Below, piece after piece: positions 1 through 12,800 of a stretch of 64,000 nucleotides of DNA. Location of the stretch: the NCBI GenBank assembly GCA_013399875.1, contig VXAZ01000382.1, forward strand, positions 460,150 through 524,149, given 5' to 3'. Every line of letters begins with the position of its first letter. The first letter of the stretch is position 1. A program made the position numbers and the translations under genes. The DNA comes from Gymnorhina tibicen (lineage: Eukaryota > Chordata > Aves > Passeriformes > Artamidae). The notes beneath the pieces were generated by a model. The model ran no database searches. It was not told the DNA's origin and saw nothing but the letters and a program-made list of their open reading frames with translations.

Positions 1-759
1 AAGCTGCAGGTGAACACAAAGGGCTGGCTGTTTGCATTCCCACACTGCCAGCACGCCAGATTGGAGAGCAAGCAAGTCATTTTGCCTGGAACTAAACCAG
101 TGGAGTGCTGACAGATAGGTGTTTGTGCAGTGCAGCTCAGCAATGAAAATAAGCTGTTACTGCTCACGCTGACCCGAGCTATTTGATTACTGTATGACAC
201 TTTTCTTCTTCAAGTGAATCAGGAGGGTTTATTGGGGTGATGTTGGTTCAATGCCCAGCGATGCTGAGCACCACAGGAGCTCGGGTGCCCTGCGGGATCT
301 GCACTTGTGGGGCCGACTCCTGGGGAGGTGTTGCCCACCCTCTCCCATCTCGTTTTTATTGCGCAAGTCAAGAGAATCAAATAACAGTAGCTGGGTGTTT
401 TAAAAGGGCTGTAGAGTTTTATGGATGGTTAACAACAGAGGTGTGTCCAGAGGTTGAGAAGAGCCATAGCTCATGATTCCCCACAACTGCTGCCAGAGCC
501 AGGCAGGAGATCTGCTGGGGAGCAGTGGGAACACCAGGAACTGGCACGGGCAGGGGCAGAGCTGTGGCATGGCATGAGGACACCAATCCCAGCCATCCAG
601 CACTGCCCGCTCCTCCCGGCCACCCGGGTCAGGAGGGAGCTGCACAGAGCACCAGCCTAAGAGCAAAGGGCAGATCTGGTTTGATCTCTGAGGAGTTTGA
701 TCTTTACAGCTGCCCGGGGAGGGCAGGGAGTCACCCCCCCACGCCCACCGGGATGCGTT
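1..759. other. Single-copy non-coding DNA
   Basis: I see no gene, repeat tail or RNA gene here. Short frames of up to about 85 codons are open on both strands, overlap each other and have no recognisable domain. A short C run lies near 733-740. The base composition is moderately GC-rich compared with the following 4 kb. Confidence 0.6.
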
Positions 760-850
760 CCGGTGTCACCTGCTGTAGGTGACCCTGCCTTGGCAGGGGA
801 ATTGTGGATGATCTCCAGAGGTCCCTGCCAATCCCAGCAATCCTGTGAGT
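760..850 (+). mobile_element. CR1 LINE 3'-end fragment
   Basis: The stretch reads as the last part of a CR1 3' UTR in sense orientation: a CCTGCCTTGGCAGGGG-type block, then GATGATCTCCAGAGGTCCCT, then a decayed tail near 830-850. The wording GATGATCTCCAGAGGTCC fits a different CR1 subfamily from the GATCTTTAAGGTCC type found elsewhere in the window. CR1 is the dominant avian non-LTR retrotransposon and is usually 5'-truncated, as here. The tail is diverged, so this is an old copy. The left boundary is uncertain by tens of bases. Confidence 0.7.
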
Positions 851-3800
851 CCTTGTCTTGTCTACCACCAAAAGCTGCATCTGAACACGATACCGTAAAG
901 GTCTCTGCTACCCCAGGCCAGTGGAATCAATGCAGAGTTGCTCCTGTTTTGCTGTGAAACATCTCCTTTTTGGCTGGTTTATTAACGAGAAACAAATGCC
1001 CAACAAGTATTGACAAATTCACGCTGTTTTGTTTTCAGAATTTTCTCCCAGAAATGGACCTGGAAGTTTTCTGCTTTTCTCCAGAAATAAGCCAAGACAA
1101 ATGTTGATATCTTTCAGACATGGAATTTCTACCTCACATTCAGGTCGGCAGGAGATTACATTTCATTTGGCTTCAGGTAGAGGCCAGTTTGCTAATTAAA
1201 TGGCAGACCTGCTTTACTAGAGATAAAAATAAAGCAAGCGCTAGTGAGAAAAGGGGAATGGGGACCAAACAAAAGGAAAGGATAGGAAAGGGATGAAGTC
1301 AATAACAGATAAATCCCAGTCCCAACACAAGTACTAGAAAGACAATACTCTGTTGTGCACTGAAAAGCTGAGGTTTATTAGCTGTTGATTAAGTCTTGCG
1401 AGGAGCAGAAAGATAGTTGAGGAGAACGAAGCAAAATACAAGCAATCGCTTCTATTTTCTTGGCAAATTTGATCTTCTCTATTAGGATTATCAGAGAGCT
1501 TATTCCCTGGATGTGGGCAGCGAGGCAGATTTCCAATGCCTTTCAATTGCTTTTCTGGCTGAGGCTGGCTATTCTAATGCAACGTGACGGGTAGCCACAA
1601 ACATAATCCGTAGGACCCAGTGGTGCTCAAATGCAGATGCTACTCGCAGAGTCAAAAGAGAGGAGCAATCCTCCAAGTTTCCTCAAACTGGGACACTCTC
1701 AGAGCCAGATTTTGTGCAACGTGGCAGCCCAAAGCTCAGCTTCGCTGCGCTCGCAGCTTCGGTTACGGGCAGGGTACTCAGGCATTTGAAAAACAACCAG
1801 TTTCCGAACTGCAAAAGATTACATGTTCTTTTTCCTCAGCTGATTTTACTTCCCAGGGTGGGGATTTAGGAATCCCCATATTGGATCAGACTGTCGGTTA
1901 ATTCAATCTGCTGTACCTATTCCGGCTGCAGCTAATAAATGATCCTTCAGAGGAAGAAAACACAGAGAAAACAAACCCACCACAATCCATCTAGTTAATT
2001 GAGCAGTGCTCTACATGGGGAGAAAAATTCCTTCCTGATGTCCACAGGTGATGAGCGTATGCCCTGAAGCATGAGATACGATTACTCTTATCATTATCTT
2101 AGCTTGCATAGCAACAAATGTAATTAGCGGTCATAAAATTATCCTGCTGTTTGGGATTATCAATTTTTTTTAAAGCAACAGAGCCAAGTGTGTCTCTGAG
2201 GTAACTTCATTGGAATAGGATGAATTTGGCCTGTGCAGTCTAAAATGTATCCGTAGGTAAAAACAATAGGAAATACAAAAGGCAAGAATTGAAAATCCTT
2301 GGCTGTGGCCTCCTACGGCTGCTGTTTCTCACATACTTGGGCTGTTTCTTAGGAGGTTTTATTCAAACTTCATGTTGGTGAGATAAGAGGAGAAACAAAC
2401 TGCTGGGATGAGTGACAATAAGCAAGAGAAGAATAAGATTTCAAGCAGAAACTAAGTAAATACCACGAAGCAACACGTTGTGGCAATTGAAAGGCAAGCT
2501 CATTCCCACCTCTCGCTGCGTGTCTGGAGCTCTGAAGAGCAGGAGTCACAAAAAGTGCATGAGCAAGATGGATGTGTGGCCAGGGAAGTGTTGGGACTGC
2601 TGGGCTGAAACAAAATATAAACAATTAGACAAATATTAAGCTAACACGTAAATCACCCGTGTCCACTCAGAAATGGAGATCCCCCTGCAGAAGCCAGGGT
2701 CAGAGGACCTGAGCTCGAGGATCTGGAGGGTCCCTTCCTGCGCAAACCATTCTGTTGGTGGTTCTGACGATGACAGTGGCTTTTCAGAGGTGCTAATTTT
2801 TATTATCAAGCCTGTAAGAGCTCTGTCCTCAGCTGGGGGTGTTCCTGTGGGTGGGATAAGGAGTTCAGCATTATTAAACTGTGGGTAGATATCCAGAAGG
2901 TGCTCCCCACTGGAAAATAAGCAGACAAGGCTCCTGAAGTTGCCACTAAACTTTGGTTTAGGGCAAGTCCCTCCTGCTGGGGGCTCTCTGGTGGGGGTCC
3001 CACTGCCGACGGCAGGCGGTGCCATTCCGGGTGTCCTGGTTTCCGTGTGGGTCCCAACACCTGCCTTGCACAGCCCGGGCTTCACCCGTAGCCCCTGGCA
3101 ACTCCTTCCCTGCTGCAGCAGAGGTGCCATGGCTGTAATTCTCTCAGCAAACAAACAGCATGTAAAACTTTATAAGCCACTTGGCCTCGCTACTGGAAGT
3201 GCTGTAAGAACTGATAGAGCGTCCAAACGACAGACTGACAGACATAAACCAGGGGAGCACTTTTATGGCTCCTTAGAGGATTCATACTTATTTGTCAAGG
3301 TTAATTGCAACTTTGAGGCAAGGCATTTTTGTTGTCATTAAATATCTTTCACTGCTGTGTCCTTCTGCTAAACAAAGATGCCCTCGAAAGACGGAAGGTA
3401 ATTTATGCTGCGAGTTGCTTGCTCTCATCATGAGCCCCATGGTGTGCCTTTAAAAACCCCAACTCCCAGCCAAGTGAGTCCAGGAGAACCTCAGCAGTTG
3501 TTTTAATGCTGAAGCGACTTGATATCGCAGCTAGGGATAAAACCATGGGATGTGGCCTGGGTGAATACTAAATGGCCTGAAAAACAGAAGGTCAAATGCA
3601 AGTGCCTGTCTTTACAACTGTCTTGTTTCTAGGTGGGGTTTGGGAGCCATAACTTCAGCTTTGGGAGCATGTGGGATATGCAAATCATTGATTTTGGCTG
3701 CAAGGCACTTGGCTGCCCACGCTGGACTGAATCTGCTGGTGTGAAGAAGCACTCGGCACCCAAAGGAGCCCCGCAATGTATCTGGGGTGCCAAAGCCACA

Positions 3801-5784
3801 ACTGCTCAGATTGGCTCTTCTGCCCAGTGTTAGAGCTGGTCACTCGTCCTGCCTGTCCCCTCCATCCCTCCCTCGCAGGGAGGACATTCTGGCACTCGGC
3901 CTGGCTGTCTGCACCTTGCCCAGAGGTGGTGAGCAACCGCTTGGACTCCTCTGTCCTCCCGCATTTTGTGCGCCCAAGCATCATCGCCATCATCGCCGCC
4001 GGCCACTGTCAGGGAGCAAAACACGACTTTTAGTGCCACCTGCTTTCCCATGTGACAAGGACCCTGCAAGCCTCCGTGCAAAATGTTACATTTTTAAGTC
4101 AGAGCCTTCTAATTGAGCAGCAAACGCGTGTAGCACAAACTGTACCGACGATTTTTGATGGATAGAAAATACAATATTTAGTCAGACTGCTGTAAGTTAA
4201 AACACAGCAGACAGTAAAAGGATGAAATTATACCCCAACAGACTTTTAAATGAGAAAATAGTCTGTGTTAGGGAACATTATTCATTTAAATAGCAGAAAG
4301 CTTATAATTTCAACGAGGCCACAATTTCCATAAAAAGCCTGCATTTGGGATTTTTTTTCCCTTTTCCCTATTACAGATTGCAGTTAAAATGAATGAACCT
4401 TTCTGCTTACAGAGTAATTCATTTTTATTTTACTTTGCCTTTTTCATGTCAATTATGGAACACTTTGTTAAAATGATTACATAATTTTTGCAGAAGCTTG
4501 GTATTGCAAGCTGGAGGAGATAAACCCACTTAAATGTGACCAATGTACTCCCAAATTCCTGCCCTGAGCAGTTTCTCATCTCGACATCACTCACACCGTC
4601 TTCCAAAACCCCTGCACAGAATCAGTGTAAATGTCAGTGACAAAAAAGCATCTTTCTGTGCTGAGGGAGGTACCACGTGAACTCTGTTTTAGGCAGCGAG
4701 TCAGAGGTCACTTGCTGCTAAAAACTCTGTATCCTCAGTCCTCATCTCATCACTTGGTTCCTGTCTCGTGATAAGGTTACACTGAATGGTGCTGGCATCC
4801 TTCAAGGTTACTGTTCCAGAAAATATTTGCAAATAATTTGACGTGCTGTCAGCTAGCAGGCAGCAGTGAACTCATATAATTCAACATACTAATGTGGGTT
4901 TTCACGCCTAAAGCTATAAATAAGCTTGATATTCGAAAGTTTCTGTAATGTTTATTTAATAGCGATATTTTATAAATAAATCTTGATTATTCCACTGCAC
5001 TCCAGTAGAGATTTTCGTCCAATATAACAGTTGCTTCTAACCCCAGGCCTCTTTTTCTGACCCTGCCCTGTCACCCACATCTCCATTAAAGAAATAAAAC
5101 ACTTCCTTCTCAAAACCTTTATCAGACACTGGGGAATTATGGCCACGGCAGCTTCTGCTTTACCTCCTCCTCCTCCCCTCCCCTCTACTTTGCCCAGATT
5201 ACTGCTCACTCCCCTGGAGGTTTTGCCTGATTTATGGCTGCACAGGGATACCTGCGGGAACTCTTGGAAGTCCAGCTAGGGAAACTCTTCGTGCTGGGCA
5301 TATCCCACTTGGAATTACAGAGTGGGGGCGCATGAGGAATGAAGGAAATGGCATCAGCTCCAGCTGGAGCAGGGGCTTTGGACCCCACCAGCCAGACCTC
5401 AGGTGTGCTTCACGCTCCACATCTGCTTTGTAGGCTCCCCTCCCTCTTCCCGTGCCAAGGAGCACCACACAGCAGATGATGCTGGAGCTCAGCTGCTTTT
5501 CACAAGCTCTGTTCCTGCATGGAACACTGTATCAGCTCACTGCTTCCACCTTTGTGGCTGAGAAGAAATGCAAAGCCCACCAAAACCCATTCGAAAGGAG
5601 TTCGAGGTATGGCATCAAGCATCGGTCAAGCCTTTAGGTCCTGGGACAGCTGACCCTTTTCCATACGGCAGCTAATGGAGATTTTTTTCCTATTCTTTCC
5701 ATCAAAAAACAATTCATGAAAAGCTTTCCAGTTCAAATGAAGCCTTTAACTGAAAAATGACCCCTCATGGAGCTGCATCCGATG
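851..5784. other. Single-copy non-coding DNA, partly AT-rich
   Basis: No coding exon is recognisable in these 4.9 kb. The part from about 4085 to 4980 is AT-rich with short T runs. A pyrimidine tract of CTC/TCC units lies at 5162-5188. A 172-codon open frame on the minus strand at 2636-3154 overlaps plus-strand frames and has no domain I know. A CpG-containing ATCATCGCC-like run lies at about 3975-4000. Confidence 0.55.
5162..5188 (+). repeat. Polypyrimidine tract (CTC/TCC-rich)
   Basis: The plus strand is an almost pure C/T run built from CTCCTC and CCCCTC units. The complementary strand is purine-only. It is a simple low-complexity tract with no transposon features. Confidence 0.7.
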
Positions 5785-5925
5785 TGGATCGTGGCACTAC
5801 TGTGACACAGTGCTGATAACACCAAAGTTATGGGTTTGATCCCTGTATGGTCTTAACTTAAAAGTTGGACTTGATGGTCCTTGTTGGGCCCTTCCAGCTC
5901 AGAATATTCTGCGGTTCTAGGATTT
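5785..5925 (+). mobile_element. tRNA-Ile-derived SINE with CR1 tail (TguSINE1-like)
   Basis: The left half (about 5785-5851) aligns by eye with a vertebrate tRNA-Ile. The anticodon-arm region reads GTGCTGATAACACCAA, the anticodon-equivalent triplet is GAT at 5815-5817, and an intact-looking pol III B box follows (GGGTTTGATCCC, 5832-5843) with the acceptor-side CTGTATGGTC after it. The A-box region is poorly preserved. The right half (about 5862-5922) is a CR1-type 3' end: GGACTTGATGGTCC, GGGCCCTTCCAGCTC, then an ATTCTGCGGTTCTAGG tail. A tRNA-Ile head joined to a CR1-mobilised tail is the known architecture of passerine SINEs. It is a non-autonomous element that would have used CR1 reverse transcriptase. 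An unrelated tRNA pseudogene next to a CR1 end is possible but less likely given the correct order and spacing. Confidence 0.8.
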
Positions 5926-6058
5926 TGTTTTTTGAAAGACCCTGATTTTCAGCACACTGTACACAAGTCAATAAAATAATCCTTCACTTGGGGAACCCAG
6001 CAATGCCTGGTAACAAATCACGAGGGTCAAGCAGGACCCAGCACATACCTGCAATGTA
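5926..6058. other. Short single-copy spacer
   Basis: This separates the SINE from the next CR1. Nothing else is recognised in it. Confidence 0.5.
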
Positions 6059-6340
6059 TCATAGAAACACGGAGTCACAGAACGTCCTGAGCTGGAAGGG
6101 ACCCACAGGGATCATCCTGTCCAGCTCCTGCCCCTGCCCAGACACCCCAACAATCCCACCCTGGGCATCCCTGGCAGCGGTGCCCAAATGCTCCTGGAGC
6201 TCTGGCAGCCTCGGGGCCGTGCCCATTCCCTGGGGAGCCTGGGCAGTGCCCAGCACCCTCTGGGGGAAGAACCTTCCCCTGATACCCAACCTGACCCTCC
6301 CTGACACAGCTCCAGCCGTTCCCTAGGGTTCTGCCACCAG
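6059..6340 (-). mobile_element. CR1 LINE, 3' part
   Basis: Read on the plus strand this is the complement of a CR1 3' end: ATCATAGAAACACGGAGTCACAGAA, then CTGAGCTGGAAGGGACCCAC and GGATCATCCTGTCCAGCTCC. The CAGACACCCCAACAATCCCACC block and the CTGGCAGCGGTGCCC region come next. It is the subfamily with the GAGTTGGAAGGGACCCACA signature, also present at 53422-53545. The 5' end is truncated near 6340. Open frames crossing it on both strands are repeat-derived and not genes. Confidence 0.9.
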
Positions 6341-7852
6341 TTTGGAAGGGAGCAGCTTCTCAAGCACCTGTTTCTGTACACAGATGGTTCATCATCGTGG
6401 TGAGGGCGCAGGAAGGATTTCTCTGCCCCACGTTACTAAGCAGAAATTCAGTTCCAAGATGCCATATCTAATACTGGAGGATCAAAGCACGTCCCCACAT
6501 CCGGGCTAGGATTTTGGGGAGAAAGCAGAAATATCTGTAGCTAAAGATTGTTTGATGGCCCTGCACAGGGTCACGGACCCACTCACAGTCTTCTGCTTGC
6601 CGGACTGGAGATTCAGGAGAAGGTCACTGTAATTCAAGTGCCAAGGAAACCAATGACCAAAAAAATCAGTGTGACATCAATATATCATAGCAATACCACC
6701 CCTGAGGTTCAGAGACTTCTGGACCCCAAAGGAGCAAAAACCCATTTTCCTCCAACAGCGGAAAGGGAAGCGAGAACTCTCATCAATGAAACAACTTCTT
6801 TGTGCTGCACTCTGTGCAAATATTTGGATTACTAAAACAAATTTATGAAGCAATTACTTTTAACGCTATATGAGGAAATTAAGTACTCATTGATTCATGA
6901 TTTATAATCTAAAGCTAAAAGATCATGAAAAAGTAAATATAACTTAATTAAACGTCCTTTGGCTTTGCTACTGTTGCAGATCTAACGCATAAAGTAAGTA
7001 AAACAAACCATTTTTAGAACATAAATGGGTATTGGTTCTTCTAGTTCAGAAGACAAATAATTTACTGGTTAAATACATTCAGCAAAGTTTAGCCATGTGA
7101 AAGATTTTTCTGGTGGCCTCTGGGTCTTGAAGGAAGGAAAAAAACTGACTGGTACAGATTCAAGGAATTCATTGTGCTGCGAATGACAGGAGCATTTGCT
7201 ATGAAAAGAGGAAAACAAAAGGCTATTTCCGTTCTTTTCATACTGGGAAAAATATTTTAATATATTCATGGAGTAGAATATATTGTGAAAGGAACGTGCC
7301 TTTATGGTCTCTCCATTGGCAACGCACTTGTGATTATTCACTCCTGACACTGAGCCCATTAACCTGGGGAAATTTAATCTAATGCTATAGTAATGTTGCT
7401 ATTTTTCCACTCTGAAGTGTAAATAATTTGAAAAAAAACCCACCCAGGTTTTTAGAAAATTAAACACCCCAAGTGATGTATTCAGTTGGTTAAGTAGTCA
7501 GTTTGACTCTTCCTTTGTACTGCAGAAGCAAAAGGGTTGAGTTTAGAAAAAGAATGACAAACAAACCACTACTAAATAAATCATGGAAGTCTATCCATTG
7601 CAACTACACATTTCAGCAAGAGAAACTTGCCAAATATACTGGGTTGGATCTCTGCCTTTCAGTCGGTGGCTGGGTGTTGCATGTCCATACTGAAGGAGGA
7701 CATTCCAGACAACACTGATGACCCTTGAACTTGAAATGTTTTGAGTGAAGGATGAGGATGAGGTGTTTGGATGTCTCTGTCCTTCTTGAGGAGTCTTTCC
7801 ATGTCCTCTGATTCCAGGTACAGCATAACAGATTTAGAAGGTGGGACTCCTC
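6341..7852. other. Single-copy non-coding DNA
   Basis: AT-rich sequence with no recognisable exon or repeat end. The strongest open frame (95 codons at 6548-6835) has no known domain. Short A and T runs occur at 7430-7440 and elsewhere. Confidence 0.55.
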
Positions 7853-7998
7853 CCAAGAGTTGCATGGAGCTGTGTCAGGGGAGGTTTAGGTTGGAGATCA
7901 GGAAAAGGTTCTTCTCCTAGAGGGTGGTCAGGCACTGAACAGGCTCCCTGGAGAATGGGCATGGCCCCAAGGCTGCCAGAGCTCCAGGAGGAGCCTCA
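7853..7998 (+). mobile_element. CR1 LINE internal fragment lacking its 3' end
   Basis: The sense-strand CR1 block is clear: GCATGGAGCTGTGTCAGGGG, GAGGTTTAGGTTGGAGATCAGG, AAAAGGTTCTTCTCC, GAGGGTGGTCAGGCACTGAACAGG and GCCAGAGCTCCAGGAGGAG. The usual 3' terminal block (ATTCTRTGATTCT) does not follow. CR1 copies normally lose their 5' end and keep the 3' end, so this copy was probably broken by a later deletion or insertion just after 7998. Confidence 0.75.
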
Positions 7999-9560
7999 TC
8001 ATCTCCATCTTCACTGAGGAAGGTGGGACCATCACCTTCCATCTGCCCAAGTGGTGAAAGCTCTGCAGAGGGGCTGTACCCTGTGTGAGGGAGAGCTGGT
8101 GGTTGTGGTCGTCTCTAAACAGTTTTGTTTAGAGCAAATACATGGACATGTCAACAAGGTCTCCTTCCAAGGGAATGAGCCCTGTGGGTGTACTCTGCTG
8201 CCAGGATTCAAGTCGGTAGGTCCTTCATGGAGGAAGGGAGCTGAGGCAGCTCCAGCCTTGGATCCTCAAACCCAAAAGATGCATGTTTTCTAAACCCCAG
8301 GGCTGAGAAGCTGCTGACTATTGACATGTACACTCAACATCCAACCCCAAGGCTGGTTCCTGGTGTCACAAGAGACCCAGCCACTCCTGGGAACAGGGGG
8401 GAAAGGTGCTCAGGTCTGCCCTGCTCTGAGGACACAACAGCTGCCCGCCCTTTCCTAGCAGTACACTTTGTGTGTCAACTAAACATGCAAACCCGGCATA
8501 AATAAAAGCACTGTAATGCTCAGATTCCCAAGAAATGGATTTCTCCCCCAAAACCCATCAGAGAATTAATTAGCAAATAAAAGGGTGGCTGCTATGCGCC
8601 AGCCAGACACAGCCAAGCAGAGCTGGGACCTGGCGAGCAGTGATAATAACTCGTCAGGAAACATCGGCTCTGCTGTGAAAAGAGACATCACAAACACACA
8701 ACATTTCCAAGAGACCTTGGAGCAGAGGGAGCATCTGTCTTTTTAAAACCTCATTACTGTGGGCTGCGAGGGCTGCAGCTCACAAACCACAAATTACATC
8801 AGGTGAGTAAGTTACCATCCATCAGCTGGTCTGTGTGCCCAGGAAACACACCATCACTGGCATTAACTTCACCCTCTCTGGTTTTACCCTCACCTACAGC
8901 AACACACAGCCTTGCAAAGGACACAGATGGAGAGAGCCTACAAATGCAGGTACCCCAGGCTCAGGGATGTGCCAGGGAAAATTCCTTTTGCTGTTATCCT
9001 GAGCCATCCTCAGGCTGCAGGTACTTTAGGGAGGTACCTTGGCTAAGGAGCCTACATGTCCACAGGTTCTTTCTTTTCTTTGATGGAGAAAGATTGGGGC
9101 CACCACAGATTTTCCAATTTAGGCAACTCCAGAAGAAATATTAACGGTATTCCACTGTGTTATGAAAAATAAGGCAATTAGTCTCTCCTCGTAATTCAGA
9201 GGGAACATGAAAAGCTAAATTTTTTAAGCAATGTAATTTTTAAACATTTATGGTTTTAAAACAGTAAATTCGCTTCCAACTTAAAAAGCAAGATTACAGT
9301 GTACCCAGGAAAGCATTTAGCATCTTTGCTTAATATATAAAGCACCTAACACAGGAAAATAATCTGGCTGCAACAATAGCTGTGAAGTCAATGTGAAATG
9401 GCTTCACTGGCTGTGGCTGTATTTACCTGGCATTTTTTAACATAGATTTTTACACACGGGTCTGTTCACTGTCTGGTACATTTTGCTTCAGGGCCTATAG
9501 CTCCTACGTTTTCTCTGCGAGTATTCTTACCATGGATGTTAACATCCTGTAGCAGTTCAT
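7999..9560. other. Single-copy non-coding DNA
   Basis: Mixed composition with no gene or further repeat recognised. Open frames of up to 113 codons (8803-9144, plus) do not resemble a known protein family. Confidence 0.5.
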
Positions 9561-9890
9561 GGGATCATAGAATCACGGGACGGTTTGGGTTGGAAGGGAC
9601 CTTAAATCCCATCCCATTCACCCCCTGGGCAGGGGCACTTTCCACTGTCCCAGGTTCCTCCAAGCCCCATCCAGCCTGGCCTTGGGCACTGCCAGGGATC
9701 CAGGGGCAGCCACAGCTTCTCTGGGCACCCTGTGCCAGGGCCTCCCCACCCTCACAGTCAAGAATTTTTTTCTATTCTCTATTCCCCCTTGTCCTGTCAT
9801 GACATGGTCTTGTAAATAGTCTCTCTCCAAATAGTTCTCCAAGACTTAAATCAAAATATAATGGAAGGTACTGGGAGCCTTCTCATGGGC
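9561..9890 (-). mobile_element. CR1 LINE, 3' part
   Basis: The complement of a CR1 end starts with GATCATAGAATCACGGGACGG, then GGTTTGGGTTGGAAGGGACC, the CCCCCTGGGCAGGGGCAC block, AGCCCCATCCAGCCTGGCC, and CCAGGGGCAGCCACAGCTTC. It continues into the more 5' CCCTTGTCCTGTCAT and AAATAGTCTCTCTCCAAAT blocks, so it reaches further into CR1 than most copies here. Similarity is clear to about 9800 and faint to about 9890. Confidence 0.9.
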
Positions 9891-12800
9891 TTTTGTGTCT
9901 ATTAGTACCCATGCCAGCAAACTTAAAATTAGTTCCTTTCCCTCCCCTAACTAGAAGAAGACCTAGGTTGCAATATATACAGTCTCCACTGTACATTCAA
10001 TATTTTAATCCACCTTCCTTGGCCTCAGTGAATTAATATTTTCTTTAAAAGAAAAATTTCTAAGAGAATGACACTACATTTGGCACAGTGGAAAGGGACC
10101 CCGAACTGCATTTACATTAAATTTGAAAAATATATAACCCCTTTCCTGCAGCTTGACCAAAACATTTGGTTAATCTCAGCTATTTGTTTCTGTTTGTTCT
10201 CATTTTGACAAAAAATCTAATATTAAATTATTTGATAATTACTTAAACTAATATAGTGTTTCCTGTACCTTGGTCACCAAACCAGAAAAATCCAATATTC
10301 AAAGGCTCTGTTCACTGTTTGTTTTCCATGTTGCCATCCTATGTCAGTCATTCTTCTACCTCGACACACAATACCTGTCACTTATGAAATCTTTTCCTAT
10401 TGTCTCTCCCTCACATCTTCTTGCTGCAACATTTCCATTAAAGCAACTACTTAAGTTTGTGTGTGAGTGGTACGGGGATGCTGCAGTGCCACGTTCATTT
10501 GCATCGTGCTGTTTGAAAAGTGGTTCCTGTGCAAATTACCATGTCATAAACGGGAGGAGCCTGGCTCAAGGTGAACAAGGCACAGCACAAGTGGATCCGT
10601 TCCTGAAGCCTCTCTCTGTAGCTGTTGAAAGGTCACACCAGAGCTCAGAATGTGAGGAACAGAAAGGTGAAGTGCACCGTAGCATAAAATGACCCCAAAC
10701 AACAAGAAGATAATGCCATATGTATAATAAAACAATAATATCTTAAAGTCCTCCAGAGATAAATGGGAGCTATTTTCCTTTATCTGACAGTTACATGCAA
10801 AAACAAAAGCAATAACGAAGATGTGTGATAAAACAGATTGACAACCTGTTGTGAAGTGTATGGGGAGATAACCACGAGTGGGACTGAACACAGGCAGCCA
10901 AGACAAAGGGACAAATTACACCAAATTAGCAGAGGGGGAAAGAATCATAACAGGGGAATATCCTGAAGTGCCACTGATCTCCTTGCACATGCAAGCCCAG
11001 AACTTGCTGGGTCTGTGAGAGAGGTCTGCGGGAGCAGATCTGCTCCCTGTGATGCTACACAGCTGCTCTAAGGGACAGCATAAAAATTCCAACTTCCAAC
11101 CATTACTTCATCCTTATGTAGGTCAGTGACCAGCCCGACCTTTTTATCCACTCCAGGATGTAAAATATGTTTAAATGCCTCCTATTTTTAAAACTCAACA
11201 TGTTTCCCCAAAGGAAGATAGATTCTCTAGAAGTGGATTCATTGACCCAAAGTCAATCAAATGCAACGAACAGAAGGAGCACAGCATTAATTCACAGTTA
11301 TGTGGTGACTGCCCTATGGGACGTGTGTGTGAACCCCCTTAACCAACAGTTCAGGGGAGCCTGGAATGGAGGAGGGAATCCAGACTGCCTGGCTGCCAGG
11401 ACCACCGACTCCAAAACACTGTCTTGGGAGGTCAGGCCCCAAAGGCTGCGTTAGTACCTGCATCTTAGGTGGACAGACAAACAAATCCCTGCCTTAGAGA
11501 CACAGATGTCACTCTGATGTCTTCAACGTGGCACAGATCCTTCATGAAGTTTTATTTTGTTGTCTTTTGCTGGAAGTTTGGCCCAAAGTTGTTGCGAGTC
11601 CTCTCAATGACCCAAGAGAGATGTACATCCCTCGTCCCCTGCACACAAGCTGCTGGCTTTGGGATAGGGTGGGCCTCTCCTCCACACCACTGCTGAGGGA
11701 AGAGCACATGGTTTGTGCTCTTGAAATGAAGCCCACAAGGTTTGATGCAATTAGCAACCAAGGTTTATGTATTTGCAGCTGAACTGAGGCCAACTGTGGT
11801 CCAGCAGCAGCAGCAGCATGAGCTGCAGGGGATCCATCACTGCCTGCAGTGGTGAGAGGGATCGAACAGACCACTCAGTAATAGAAATGTGCACTCAGAT
11901 GCTGAATTGGGAACACTTCACCACGGAGTTTGTTTGTTTTCGAGAAGCAGAGGTTTCCCCTGATGCCAGAGCCTACTCCCTGTAGGGAAGAACCAGAGCT
12001 CCAGAGAAACCTGCAGCAAAGTCCTTTATAAGCAACAGTCCGTTCTGGACAATGTCTTTCACCAGTGCTAAAGCTGAGTGGGATTTAATTCCACGGGAAG
12101 ATCACGGTGAAAGTGAATTTGTGGCACAGTATGCAGCCATCCTAAGGAAGCTATTAGGACCTGTGACCTTGAGCTCAGTCTAGAGGGCTCTTTGTGGGAC
12201 CACTTTGCCTGCGGGCAGCACGATAAAAGTGTTCAGCCAGCCTGCCTACAGAGGGAATGTGACAGAGCAATCAGTGTGGGAGAGATTGATTTTGAGTGAA
12301 AGAGCAGTGAAGGACACTTGTGTTAATAAAGCAGGGCTGGAAGGGTAGGGAGACATCATGTGCAGACCGGACGGGCTGTTTCCCTCTGAAACTTTCAGAT
12401 GGTCTTTCAGCTAAGTCTGACACATGGAACTAGGCACAGCTGTGGAAAGAGCTGGATGTGAGCCCAGCTTCATGACTAGGAGCAAGGGAGGGAAGTCCAT
12501 GGAGGAGATGCTGCTTGGACTACTGGGGATGTGCACTCCTCTGTGAGTGGGTGTCTGTGAGCAGGAAGGGTGAGAATATCCTGAGTCAACACGGAGTTGG
12601 AAAGTGCTCTCAGTGCCAGGAATTCCGCTGCAGCACAGCTGAGGGAAAAGGGATGGAGCACTGCCTGCTGTGTCCACCACGCTGGACGAGCAGAAACAGC
12701 GCTGTGCCAGCAGCAAATCCTCCGGGGGATCAGCCGCGCTCGGGGGCAATGACTGAGGGCACTGGGAAGGGCTGATCACCCAAACAGCTCAACTCACAGC

